A DNA stretch of 64,000 nt, taken from positions 1,203,001 to 1,267,000 of the forward strand of contig NZ_CP029553.1 in assembly GCF_003173755.1 (NCBI RefSeq). Direction: 5' to 3'. A program made the translations under genes and the position numbers. Below the pieces are notes generated by a model that worked only from the letters and a program-made list of their open reading frames with translations, had not been told where the DNA came from and did not search any database. The DNA comes from Methylobacterium terrae. GTDB lineage: Bacteria; Pseudomonadota; Alphaproteobacteria; Rhizobiales; Beijerinckiaceae. Position 1 is the first letter of the stretch. Each line of letters begins with the position of its first letter. Of the stretch, positions 1 through 7,314 are shown in pieces.

Positions 1-266
1 CGATGCCGGGCTCTCGGGACGGGCCGTCCGGGGCAGGGCCTACCCTCTGTAGGCGCCGACGGCCGCGGGAGACATGCCGACCGCGAATGGCTGGGCCCTG
101 CCGCCGGCGCCGCTCCGCACCCGGGGCATCCGTTCGATCATGGCCCGGCCCCTCATTCTCGTTTGCCTGCGAATGACCGCGACCGTAACCTGCGACCCAC
201 GGTGCGGCGGTCGGGGCGCGAGCCCGCGGGACGCGTCGCACCTCGATCGAGGGGCGGGAGGAGCCG

Positions 267-554
267 ATGTCCGATGGCGCGTTCGATCCCGGCGGCAGGC
301 CGCGATCCTCCCGTGGGCACGCCGCAGCGTCAGCCGGGAGCCTGTCGGTATACCGCCTGCGCGAGATCGAGGCGCTGCTCGGGGCAGCCATCGGACCGGC
401 CTACGACGCGGCGCCGGCGAGGGTGGGCGCCGAGCCGGATTTCGCGCGCCAGACGATCCGGCTCCTGCGCGCCTTCAACCGGATCGCCGATCCCGAGACC
501 CGGCGCGCGGTTCTGCGCCTGGTCGAGGCGGCCTCACGCCGGGAATGCATCTGA
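267..554 (+). CDS. Small hypothetical protein, 95 aa
   Basis: I do not recognise a family. The start is supported by a GGGAGGAG ribosome-binding site five bases before the ATG. The N-terminal 25 residues are polar and disordered-looking. Residues 28-95 look helical and end in a leucine/alanine pattern (FNRIADPETRRAVLRLVEAA) like the C-terminal helix of many short cytoplasmic alphaproteobacterial regulatory proteins. No DNA-binding motif is clear enough to name. Codon usage matches the neighbours, so it is probably a real gene. Confidence 0.6.
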   Translation: MSDGAFDPGGRPRSSRGHAAASAGSLSVYRLREIEALLGAAIGPAYDAAPARVGAEPDFARQTIRLLRAFNRIADPETRRAVLRLVEAASRRECI

Positions 555-678
555 GCGGTGCGCCCGCCGCGCGGTGCGACATCGCGGCGACGATCCCGGT
601 CGCGAACCGCGACCGCCCGAGAGCCGTTGCTCCCCGTCGCCGCCCGCCGAAGGCGGTTCCAGGCAGGAGAACGCCGTC

Positions 679-1038
679 ATGCGAGCCGTGCTGATCGGGG
701 CAGGGATCTTGGTTCCGCTCGTTGCCACTCCGCTCATGGCCACCACCGCCGCCGCGACCCCGTGCGCGGAGCAGATCGCCACGATCGAGCGCCGGCTCGA
801 GAGTCCCGGGGCCGCGTCGGTCACCGGCAGCACGCCGACATCCCAAGGGTCGCCCAAGGCCCTCGCGGCCCCGCCCGCGGGCCGCCCGAGCGACCCCGCG
901 ACCGTGCCGGATGCGGGGCGGATCGCCGAGGCGCGGGGCCTGATCGCCACGGCGCGCGAGCAGGACCGCGCCGGCAACGAGCGGGCCTGCGAGGACACCA
1001 TGACCCGCGCCAAGGAGCGGATCGGCGCGCTGCCTTGA
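679..1038 (+). CDS. Exported hypothetical protein, 119 aa
   Basis: The start at 679 is chosen because it places a classic Sec signal peptide at the N-terminus (MRAVLIGAGILVPLVATPLM, then Ala-rich cleavage sites near residue 26) and has AGGCAGGAG upstream. The mature part contains two cysteines (CAEQ near the new N-terminus and RACEDT near the C-terminus) that could form a disulfide in the periplasm. A Pro/Ala/Ser-rich linker sits between a short helical start and a helical C-terminal segment (AEARGLIATAREQDRAGNE). No enzymatic motif is visible. A role as a small periplasmic helical protein is inference. Confidence 0.6.
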   Translation: MRAVLIGAGILVPLVATPLMATTAAATPCAEQIATIERRLESPGAASVTGSTPTSQGSPKALAAPPAGRPSDPATVPDAGRIAEARGLIATAREQDRAGNERACEDTMTRAKERIGALP

Positions 1039-1075
1039 GCGTCGTTCAGGACGTCGCGCGCCCAGGACGTCGCGC

Positions 1076-2095
1076 TCACAGCGTCTCGCGCAGGCGCCGC
1101 ATCGTCTGCACCCAGTCCCGCGGGCCGAGGCCGGGCGCGGCCGGGCGGAGCCCGTCGCGGGCGAAGCGGCGGGCGTCCCGCGGGGTCATCCCGAAGCGGC
1201 TCCGGAACGAGCGGCTGAAATGGGTCTCGCTCGTGAATCCGCTGCGATAGGCCACCTGGGCGATGCCGCCCCTTCCGTCGTCGGGCCGGCTGAGGGCCGC
1301 GAAGGCCCGGTCGAGCCGGCGCCCGGCGACGTAGGCCATCACGCCGCCGTCGAACCCGAACAGGCGGTACAGCGTCGCCCGCGACACCCGGCACGCTGCC
1401 GCGATCCCCGCCGGGCTGAGGCTCGGGTCGTCGAGGTGCTGATCGATGTAGGTGCAGATCCGCTCGTGCACGCTGGCGCTGGCGGCGGCCCGCACGAGCG
1501 GATCGGCCTCGCGCAGATCGCTGCCCGAGAGCATCAGGCAGAGAGCGTCGAGGGCGGTGCTCGCCTCCCGCGGCGACAGGAACGGCGCGTGCGCGGCGAG
1601 GCTCCGCAGGTGGCCGCCGATCACCGGTGCGAGCCCGTTCGCCCGGCCGATCCCGTGCCCGTGCAGGTCGTGCGACGCGGCGATCGGAAGCCGGTCCCGC
1701 GGCAGGATCAGCGTGAGGTTGGAGAAGTCCGTCGATCGCGTGCGCAGGGTGCGGTTGAGGTCGAGGACGTTGATGTCCCCGGCCGCCACCGCCACGGCCC
1801 TGTCGCCGCACAGCCCCTCGAAGCTCCCCGCGACGTAATGCTGGATCACGATGTGATCCCAGCCGGAGTTGCGCACGTCGCCCGCGTCGCGCTCGAAACC
1901 CTGCGCCCGCGACGCGCAGGTCGTCAGCAGCGCATCGGAGACCGCCACGGCCTGGATCTCGGCCCGGAACGATGCCGCGCAATCCCGGTCGAGGCTGACC
2001 CGGAACAGGGGCTGCACCAGGTCGTGCCACAGGGTGAATTGCTGCTCGGCCACGAGCCGGTCGAGCCTGAAATCCGTCGCGTCCCGCTCCACCAT
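1076..2095 (-). CDS. AraC-family transcriptional regulator
   Basis: The 339-residue length is normal for the family. Residues 1-190 form an N-terminal sensing domain of the AraC_binding_2 kind. Residues 210-312 hold the double helix-turn-helix, with first helix pair SPAGIAAACRVSRATLYRLF and second pair IAQVAYRSGFTSETHFSRSF followed by the family signature FGMTPRDARR. The ligand cannot be told from sequence. The gene ends 38 bp after a convergent exported-protein gene. Upstream lies a 480-bp stretch packed with palindromes that could include its own operator. Confidence 0.9.
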   Translation of the reverse strand: MVERDATDFRLDRLVAEQQFTLWHDLVQPLFRVSLDRDCAASFRAEIQAVAVSDALLTTCASRAQGFERDAGDVRNSGWDHIVIQHYVAGSFEGLCGDRAVAVAAGDINVLDLNRTLRTRSTDFSNLTLILPRDRLPIAASHDLHGHGIGRANGLAPVIGGHLRSLAAHAPFLSPREASTALDALCLMLSGSDLREADPLVRAAASASVHERICTYIDQHLDDPSLSPAGIAAACRVSRATLYRLFGFDGGVMAYVAGRRLDRAFAALSRPDDGRGGIAQVAYRSGFTSETHFSRSFRSRFGMTPRDARRFARDGLRPAAPGLGPRDWVQTMRRLRETL

Positions 2096-2311
2096 CGCGC
2101 TGGCATCCGCCTCTCTCGTCAGGCTCGCTCCGTCAACCTGCGATGTGGGAGCGGATCCTCAGCGTCAATCCGCAACCTGACGCCACGAACATCTTCGGCG
2201 ATCATCGCTTCGTCCGCCGCGGCGGACCGGACGCCCTGCGGCGATCGTCGGCTGACCGGGAGGCGCCACCCCGGACCCCGTCCGGAAACAATCCGCGCCG
2301 GTCCGATGCCG

Positions 2312-2345
2312 CAGCGCCTTCGAACGGATCCGTTCGAAGGCGCTG
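2312..2345. repeat. Perfect 34-bp palindrome
   Basis: The half site CAGCGCCTTCGAACGGA is followed directly by its exact reverse complement, centred on GGATCC. Without a spacer it reads identically on both strands, so it could bind a symmetric protein dimer or extrude as a cruciform. It lies about 215 bp upstream of the AraC gene start. Confidence 0.9.
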
Positions 2346-2382
2346 GCCAAGCAAGAACGGGCGTCGGCGCCGATGCGCCGGA

Positions 2383-2414
2383 CGCCTCGGCATCGACGGG
2401 TCGATGCCGAGGCG
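2383..2414. repeat. Inverted repeat, 15-bp arms, 2-nt spacer
   Basis: The left arm CGCCTCGGCATCGAC (2383-2397) is exactly complementary to 2400-2414. Only two bases separate the arms, too few for an ordinary RNA loop unless the top pair opens. This favours a DNA-level role over an RNA hairpin. Confidence 0.9.
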
Positions 2415-2577
2415 CGAGGGTATGAGACGCCCGGGCAAGTGTTCGAGACGCTGCGTCTCGTCGCGCCGCCGCGAAACGGATCGGTTGTGCTATGACGCGG
2501 CCGATCACTCCTCGTCGGCAAGCAATCTCGTCATGATCGGGCCGTGTTTCGCATCCCTGCCGCAGAAGGACCTTCTG

Positions 2578-2691
2578 ATGCGGACGGATCTGCCGGGCGC
2601 CGCCGGGCGCTGCGCTTCCTTCGTCCTGGCGCTCGCGCTCGCGCTCGCCATCACCCTCGTGGTCACGGCACCGCTGCTGACCGCGCCCTGA
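2578..2691 (+). CDS. Possible 37-aa single-span membrane peptide
   Basis: The open frame begins ATGCGGACGG, with AAGGA seven bases upstream. It encodes a short polar start, then one hydrophobic segment (SFVLALALALAITLVVTAPL) and a stop. It could be a small membrane protein of the kind usually missed in annotation. It is too short for codon statistics, so it may be chance. A convergent methyltransferase-like gene begins 16 bp after its stop. Confidence 0.35.
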   Translation: MRTDLPGAAGRCASFVLALALALAITLVVTAPLLTAP

Positions 2692-2707
2692 GCCGCGATG
2701 CGCCGCG

Positions 2708-3427
2708 TCAGGCGCCCGGGCGCCGCGCGAGCCAGACCACGTGGGGCGTGCGCCCGGGGCGCTCGGAACGGATGCGGTGCTCCGTCACGCGCAAGCCGGT
2801 GCGCTGCAGCCGCGACTTGAACTTCCGGTCCGGGCAGCCGGACCAGATGCCGAGCACGCCGCCCGGCCGCAGGCTCCAGCGCGCCCGCTTGAGGCCCCAG
2901 GCGTCGTAGAGCCGGTCGTTCCCCCGGCTCACCAGGCCGCGCGGCCCGTTGTCGACGTCGAGCAAGACCGCGTCCCAGGCTTCCGGCCCGGACTGGATCA
3001 CCCGGTTGACGTCGCCCGCGCGGATCTCGACCCGCGGATCGTCGAGGCAGTCGCCGAAGACATGCGCCAGGGGGCCGCGGGCCCAGGCCGCCACCGCCGG
3101 CACCAGCTCCGCCACCACGACCCGGGCCTGCGGCCCGAGGACGGCGAGGGCCGCCCGCAGGGTGAAGCCCATGCCGAGCCCGCCGATCAGCACCCGCGGC
3201 GCCGGATGGCCGCGCAGCTCCTCGCACGCCAGGGCCGCGAGCTCGCGCTCCGAGCCGCTGCGATGGCTGCCCATCAGCTCCATCCCGTCGACGACGATCA
3301 GGAACTCGTCGTCGCGCCGCACGAGGCGCAGGACGCGGTCCGTGCCGGGAATCGGGCCGGTGTCGAGTTCGGTCCAGGCGGCCAACCGGGCCGCCTCGGA
3401 CGCGCCGGGGGCGAGGGAACGCCTCAT
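2708..3427 (-). CDS. Spermidine synthase-like protein (class I SAM-dependent fold)
   Basis: The start at the second in-frame Met (MRRSLAPGAS) is preferred because a GAGAG sequence lies just upstream and residues before it look like leader; a start at 3481 would add 18 residues. The 239-residue protein has the Rossmann signature of spermidine synthase-like proteins: GGLGMGFTLRAAL at about 82-94, an acidic residue closing strand 2 (VVVAELVP) and LLDVDNGP near 155. The polyamine-binding residues of true SpeE enzymes are not all evident, so the substrate is open. It stands alone next to tRNA-Thr. Confidence 0.75.
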   Translation of the reverse strand: MRRSLAPGASEAARLAAWTELDTGPIPGTDRVLRLVRRDDEFLIVVDGMELMGSHRSGSERELAALACEELRGHPAPRVLIGGLGMGFTLRAALAVLGPQARVVVAELVPAVAAWARGPLAHVFGDCLDDPRVEIRAGDVNRVIQSGPEAWDAVLLDVDNGPRGLVSRGNDRLYDAWGLKRARWSLRPGGVLGIWSGCPDRKFKSRLQRTGLRVTEHRIRSERPGRTPHVVWLARRPGA

Positions 3428-3519
3428 CGCACTCTCGCTCTGTCGTGGGGAAGAGAGACGGACTTCGGGGCTGCCTCGCATCGCGAAGCGCTCGTCCGTT
3501 CGATCGTCGGGGGAAAAAG

Positions 3520-3595
3520 TGGTGCCGCAAGAGGGATTCGAACCCCCGACCCCCTCATTACGAATGAGGTGCTCTACCAGCTGAGCTATTGCGGC
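3520..3595 (-). tRNA. tRNA-Thr (anticodon CGU)
   Basis: Read on the minus strand, the sequence folds as a complete cloverleaf. The acceptor stem is GCCGCAA/TTGCGGC, the D arm GCTC-AGCTGGTA-GAGC, the anticodon stem CCTCA/TGAGG with loop TTCGTAA giving anticodon CGT, and the T arm carries TTCGAAT. The discriminator base is A and the 3' CCA is encoded in the DNA, giving 76 nt. The CGU anticodon reads the threonine codon ACG, which is frequent in a genome this GC-rich. Confidence 0.97.
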
Positions 3596-3862
3596 GCCGA
3601 CCGGGCCGGGTGAGCCGGCGATCGATGGGCGCCGTCATAGCCGGGGCGCGGCGGCTTGGCAAGCGATTCCCCTGGCGAACCGCGCGGCAGCAGCCTGCGG
3701 AGCGTCGGACGGGCGGGTCGGAAGGCGTGGGCGCTCCCACCGTCCGGCGCGTGGACGCAGACCCCCGGCGCAGGGCTCGCGGGCCTGGCCCGGCGCCCTT
3801 GGCGCTTGACGTGGCGTCGGCGAATCCCGACCATAAGCGGGCCGAATATCCCAATTCCCTCA

Positions 3863-4345
3863 ATGCCCCTGATCGCCCGCCTTCGCGCCTACGCCACCGA
3901 GATGTTCGGCGCGCCCGCCTCGCCGCCCGACGCCGCCGACGAGCAGCACCTCGCCGCCGCGGCCCTGCTCGTCCACGTGGCGCGGGTCGACGGTACCCTC
4001 GCGGCGGTGGAGCGCGATCGCCTCGCCCGCCTGCTGACCCACCGCTTCGCGGCCACCGAGGCCGGGGCGAAGGCCCTGATCGAGCGCGCGATCGACTTCG
4101 ACGACGCGACCCGCGACGTGGCCGAACTCGTCGAGATGATCGGCCGCGACGTGCCGGAGGAGGAGCGGCGCGGGTTGCTCGGCCTCGCCTGGGCGGTCGC
4201 GGCCGCCGACGGGCAGGTGCACGAGTTCGAGGACGACCTCGTCTGGCGCGTCGGCCAGCTCCTCGGCTTCGACGACGCCGCGATCACCGCCACCCGGGCG
4301 GTCGCCCTCGCGGGGCTGCCGACGCCGCACGTGCCGGCCCGGTAA
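3863..4345 (+). CDS. TerB-like protein
   Basis: The 160-residue cytoplasmic protein is mostly alpha-helical. It shows the two acidic repeats of the TerB fold: ALLVHVARVDGTLAAVERDR at about 33-52 and AWAVAAADGQVHEFEDDLVW near 108-127. TerB-family proteins bind metal ions through such aspartates and associate with membranes, but the biochemical role is not settled. The start at 3863 is the first ATG that keeps the family-like N-terminus. The stop is 8 bp before the amidotransferase gene, so the two are probably co-transcribed. Confidence 0.8.
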   Translation: MPLIARLRAYATEMFGAPASPPDAADEQHLAAAALLVHVARVDGTLAAVERDRLARLLTHRFAATEAGAKALIERAIDFDDATRDVAELVEMIGRDVPEEERRGLLGLAWAVAAADGQVHEFEDDLVWRVGQLLGFDDAAITATRAVALAGLPTPHVPAR

Positions 4346-4353
4346 GTCCCGCC

Positions 4354-5124
4354 ATGGTGAGCCCCTTCGCGATCCCGCAGCCCGGGCGCAGGCCGGTGCT
4401 GCTGATCCTGCACCAGGAGCAATCGACCCCCGGCCGCCTCGGCCGGCTGTTCCAGGAGCGCGGCCATCCCCTCGACATCCGCCGTCCCCGCTTCGGCGAT
4501 CCCTTGCCGGAGACGCTGCGCGACCATGCCGGCGCGGTGATCTTCGGCGGGCCGATGAGCGCCAACGACGGCGACGCCTTCGTGCGCCAGGAGATCGACT
4601 GGATCCGGGTCCCCTTGCGCGAGGGGCGGCCGTTCCTCGGCCTGTGCCTCGGCGCGCAGATGCTGGCGAAGTGCCTCGGCGCCACGGTCTGCGCCCATCC
4701 GGAGGGCCGGGCCGAGATCGGTTACTATCCCCTGCTGCCGACCGCGGCGGGGCGGGACTTCGCCGGCGAGATCGGCCAGCCCTGGCCCTCCCACGTCTAC
4801 CACTGGCACCGCGAGGGCTTCACCTGCCCGTCCGGGGCCGACACGCTCGCCACCGGCGACGACTTCCCGACCCAGGCGATCCGGGTCGGGCCCTCGGCTT
4901 TCGGCCTCCAGTTCCACCCGGAGGTCACCCACGCCATGATCTGCCGCTGGACCGTGCGGGCCGCCGAGCGCCTGCGCCTGCCCGGCGCGCAGGACCGGGC
5001 GCGGCAGATCGAGGGCCGGCTGATGCATGACGGCCGCGTCGCGGCCTGGCTCGACGCCTTCCTCGACCACTGGCTCGCCGGAGCCGGGACGGGGGAGGGC
5101 GCGGGGGCGCTCGCGGCGTCATGA
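4354..5124 (+). CDS. Class I glutamine amidotransferase (GMP synthase-like)
   Basis: The 256-residue protein carries the full triad of class I glutaminase domains: nucleophile Cys98 in GLCLGAQM, and His188 with Glu190 in LQFHPEVTH. The FGGPMSAND segment supplies the oxyanion strand. The closest recognisable subfamily is the stand-alone GATase with C-terminal helix (residues 195-256) annotated as GMP synthase-like or glutamine amidotransferase. No synthetase partner is adjacent, so the ammonia or glutamyl acceptor is unknown. It overlaps the next gene by 4 bp (ATGA), showing translational coupling to the CidA/LrgA-type protein. Confidence 0.85.
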   Translation: MVSPFAIPQPGRRPVLLILHQEQSTPGRLGRLFQERGHPLDIRRPRFGDPLPETLRDHAGAVIFGGPMSANDGDAFVRQEIDWIRVPLREGRPFLGLCLGAQMLAKCLGATVCAHPEGRAEIGYYPLLPTAAGRDFAGEIGQPWPSHVYHWHREGFTCPSGADTLATGDDFPTQAIRVGPSAFGLQFHPEVTHAMICRWTVRAAERLRLPGAQDRARQIEGRLMHDGRVAAWLDAFLDHWLAGAGTGEGAGALAAS

Positions 5125-5492
5125 TCCTCAGCCTGACCCTGCTGCTGCTGTGCCAGCTCGCCGGCGAGATCCTGGCTCGGACCTTCGCGCTCCCCGTCCC
5201 GGGCCCGGTCGTCGGCATGGCGCTCCTCCTCGGGGTGCTCGCCCTGCGCGACCGGCGCCCCGGCGGCCTTCCGGCTCCCCTCGTCGACGGCACGCTCGAG
5301 CGCACCGGCAAGGGGCTGCTCGCCCACCTGTCGCTGCTGTTCGTGCCGGCGGGCGCGGGCGTGATCGGCCGGCTCGACGTCCTGGCCGCCCACGGCGTCG
5401 CCCTCGCGGTGGCGCTGGTGGTCTCGACGGCGCTCGCCCTCGTCGCCACCGTCTCCACTTTCTCGTACGTCGCCAGACGGGTCGGGCGATGA
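5121..5492 (+). CDS. CidA/LrgA family membrane protein
   Basis: The protein has 123 residues with four hydrophobic segments and the LrgA motif ALPVPGPVVGMALLLGVLAL near the N-terminus. The family forms holin-like or small-molecule transport channels in the inner membrane with an LrgB partner, which is encoded 24 bp downstream. The ATG overlaps the stop of the amidotransferase gene. Whether this pair acts in murein hydrolase control or in transport cannot be read from sequence. Confidence 0.88.
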   Translation: MILSLTLLLLCQLAGEILARTFALPVPGPVVGMALLLGVLALRDRRPGGLPAPLVDGTLERTGKGLLAHLSLLFVPAGAGVIGRLDVLAAHGVALAVALVVSTALALVATVSTFSYVARRVGR

Positions 5493-5516
5493 GGACGGGG
5501 CGATGAGGACCAGGCG

Positions 5517-6233
5517 GTGACCGGGGATTTCGCCCTCTGGGTGTTCCTGTCGCGCACGCCGCTCCTGTGGCTCACCGTGACGCTCACCGCCTACGTCGTC
5601 GCCGACCGGGTGTCGGCCGCCACCGGCCGCCACCCGCTCGCGAACCCCGTGCTGCACGCGATCTGGATGGTCGGCCTCGTCCTGGTCGTCACCCGCACGC
5701 CCTACGCGGTGTATTTCGAGGGCGCGCAGTTCGTGCACTTCCTGCTCGGTCCCGCCACGGTCGCCCTGGCGATCCCGCTCTACGAGCACCGCAAGACCGT
5801 GACCCGGGTGCTGGTGCCGATGCTGGCGGCCCTCGTGGTCGGCTCCACGGTGGCGCTCGCCACCGGCATCGGCACCGCGAAGCTGCTGGGCGTGCCGGAT
5901 TCGATCCTGATCGCGCTCGCGCCGAAATCCGTCACCGCCAGCGTCGCCATGGGCATCACCTCGGCGCTGGGCGGCGATCCGACGCTGACCGCCGTGCTGG
6001 TCATCCTCACCGGCATCCTCGGCGCCATCATGGTGACGCCGCTCCTCGACCGCCTCGGCATCCGGGATTACCGCGCCCGCGGCTTCGCGGCGGGCCTCGC
6101 CGCCCACGGCATCGGCACCGCCCGCGCCTTCCAGGTCAGCGAGGTCGCCGGCACCTTCGCGGGCATCGCGATGGGGCTCAACGCCTTCCTGACCGCGGTG
6201 CTGGTGCCGCTGGCGCTGGCGTTGCTGCGCTAG
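5517..6233 (+). CDS. LrgB/CidB family membrane protein
   Basis: The protein starts at GTG and has 238 residues with six or seven hydrophobic segments. It carries LrgB hallmarks: GPATVALAIPLYEHRK, LAPKSVTASVAMGITSALGG, and the C-terminal GLAAHGIGTARAF. It is the expected partner of the CidA/LrgA protein just upstream. Both lie in one transcription unit with the amidotransferase and probably terB. Confidence 0.92.
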   Translation: MTGDFALWVFLSRTPLLWLTVTLTAYVVADRVSAATGRHPLANPVLHAIWMVGLVLVVTRTPYAVYFEGAQFVHFLLGPATVALAIPLYEHRKTVTRVLVPMLAALVVGSTVALATGIGTAKLLGVPDSILIALAPKSVTASVAMGITSALGGDPTLTAVLVILTGILGAIMVTPLLDRLGIRDYRARGFAAGLAAHGIGTARAFQVSEVAGTFAGIAMGLNAFLTAVLVPLALALLR

Positions 6234-6374
6234 GACAACGCCCGATCGCGGCGCGATGCCGCGAGCGCGAGGCGGCTCGTGCCTGCGCGAGACGTTCCCT
6301 CGTCCCCACCTGCCGCTCGACCAGGTCGGCTGACCGTTCGAGGGCCGAATGCGAGATCGATTACACGTTATTTC

Positions 6375-6403
6375 TTGTCTGATGTCAGTATCGCGCGGAT
6401 AGT
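6375..6403 (+). promoter_or_regulatory. Possible sigma70 promoter
   Basis: TTGTCT at 6375-6380 and GATAGT at 6398-6403 are separated by 17 bp, in a locally AT-rich patch 38 bp before the exported-protein gene. The -10 match is weak. Confidence 0.3.
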
Positions 6404-6441
6404 GGCTCAGTCAGAGATGGCATAGGAAGGGGACAGCTGCC

Positions 6442-7224
6442 ATGCGGTGCGCCTTGCTCGCTTCTATCCTCGTCGTCACCTGTGGAATTCCGGCGCTCGC
6501 CCAGGCGCCCCTGCCGCCCGCCGAGACGTTGGGCGTCTATTCCGGGGCCGCCGTCGAGACCCGCACGGTGCTCACCTTCAAAGTCAGGGACGACGTCGTG
6601 CAGAAGCTCCTGCCGGAGGGATGGACACTCGCGCCGGTCGCGCAAGGACCCGCCAAGGGAGCCAATCTCTCCATCGTGTTCGCCGAACGACTGGCGACGA
6701 TCGACCAGGGCGGCAAGCCGGTCGGAGGAGAAGAGGCGACCGTCATCCTGTCGGTTCCGGCCAGGAACGCCGCGGAGACGGCCTTCGCCATCGTCGAGGC
6801 CTACGGCGATGGCGAGACCGCGCCCGGTTTCTACAAGGTCGGCAAGCCGGCGAAGGTGACGGTCGAGAGGACCCTGCGGGCGACGAACCTGAAGGGGAGC
6901 GTCGAGGAGACATGGTCGGTCGCGGGCGAGGGCGGCGAGCAGATCGCGTTCCAGATCGGCTACGAGCGCTCCCAGCCGAGCCGCGTGCAGGCCGATTCGC
7001 GCAACGTCTCGGCGGTCGACGGCCGGGTCCGGCGGACCTACCGGATCGATCAGGGGCTGGTCGTCCTGGCGAGCGCGCCGAACGGCGTCGACAAGGCGAG
7101 GGGCCTCACCTTCAGGGCCTCGGGCGGCCTGCTCGGCAAGATCTTCGACGGCTCGCAGCAGCTGGTGAGCGCCGTCTCGCTCCCGTGGTACTCACGACAG
7201 CTATACGTGCCGGCGAGCCAGTGA
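6442..7224 (+). CDS. Exported protein of unknown function, weakly acetoacetate-decarboxylase-like
   Basis: The 260-residue protein has a clear Sec signal peptide (MRCALLASILVVTCGIPALA, cleavage after AQA near residue 22) and a strong AGGAAGGGG ribosome-binding site. The mature part looks all-beta. The opening VLTFKVRDDVVQKLLPEGW resembles the start of acetoacetate-decarboxylase-fold proteins, and AEAFAIVEAYGDGE-like spacing fits such a fold, but no catalytic lysine can be assigned. A periplasmic binding or scavenging role is a guess. It converges with folC across a short GC-rich hairpin. Confidence 0.6.
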   Translation: MRCALLASILVVTCGIPALAQAPLPPAETLGVYSGAAVETRTVLTFKVRDDVVQKLLPEGWTLAPVAQGPAKGANLSIVFAERLATIDQGGKPVGGEEATVILSVPARNAAETAFAIVEAYGDGETAPGFYKVGKPAKVTVERTLRATNLKGSVEETWSVAGEGGEQIAFQIGYERSQPSRVQADSRNVSAVDGRVRRTYRIDQGLVVLASAPNGVDKARGLTFRASGGLLGKIFDGSQQLVSAVSLPWYSRQLYVPASQ

Positions 7225-7261
7225 GCGGACCGGCCTCGCGCCCCCGCCCCTCGTCGCCGTC

Positions 7262-7281
7262 GCGGGACGTCCGCGTCCCGC
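7262..7281. terminator. Hairpin between convergent genes
   Basis: Arms GCGGGACG and CGTCCCGC with a 4-nt loop lie between the ends of the exported-protein gene and folC. There is no T tract, so termination is inferred from position. Confidence 0.4.
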
Positions 7282-7314
7282 CCTCCGCACGCGATCACGA
7301 CGCCGGGCCCGCGC

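Larger units (their letters stand above)
2212..2460. repeat. Cluster of five perfect inverted repeats
   Basis: The elements are: 2212-2227, a perfect 16-bp palindrome GTCCGCCGCGGCGGAC; 2271-2285, 6-bp arms with a 3-nt loop; 2312-2345, a perfect 34-bp palindrome; 2383-2414, 15-bp arms with a 2-nt spacer; and 2444-2460, 8-bp arms with a 1-nt spacer. A sixth near-perfect dyad lies at 2361-2376 (GCGTCGGC/GCCGATGC, one G:T). Each core sequence is different, so this is not one repeat copied five times. No T tract follows any of them, which argues against simple terminators. Confidence 0.85.
2096..2577. other. Intergenic region rich in palindromes
   Basis: There is no convincing gene between the AraC regulator start and the 37-codon open frame at 2578. 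The stretch holds five separate inverted repeats between 2212 and 2460, annotated separately. Open frames on both strands are Arg/Ser-rich shadows without plausible start contexts. The region should contain the promoter of the AraC gene at its left end. Confidence 0.7.

Noticed and set aside
74-694. Open frame of 206 codons at the left edge
   Set aside because: Arg/Pro-rich composition with no start context, overlapping a better small gene at 267.
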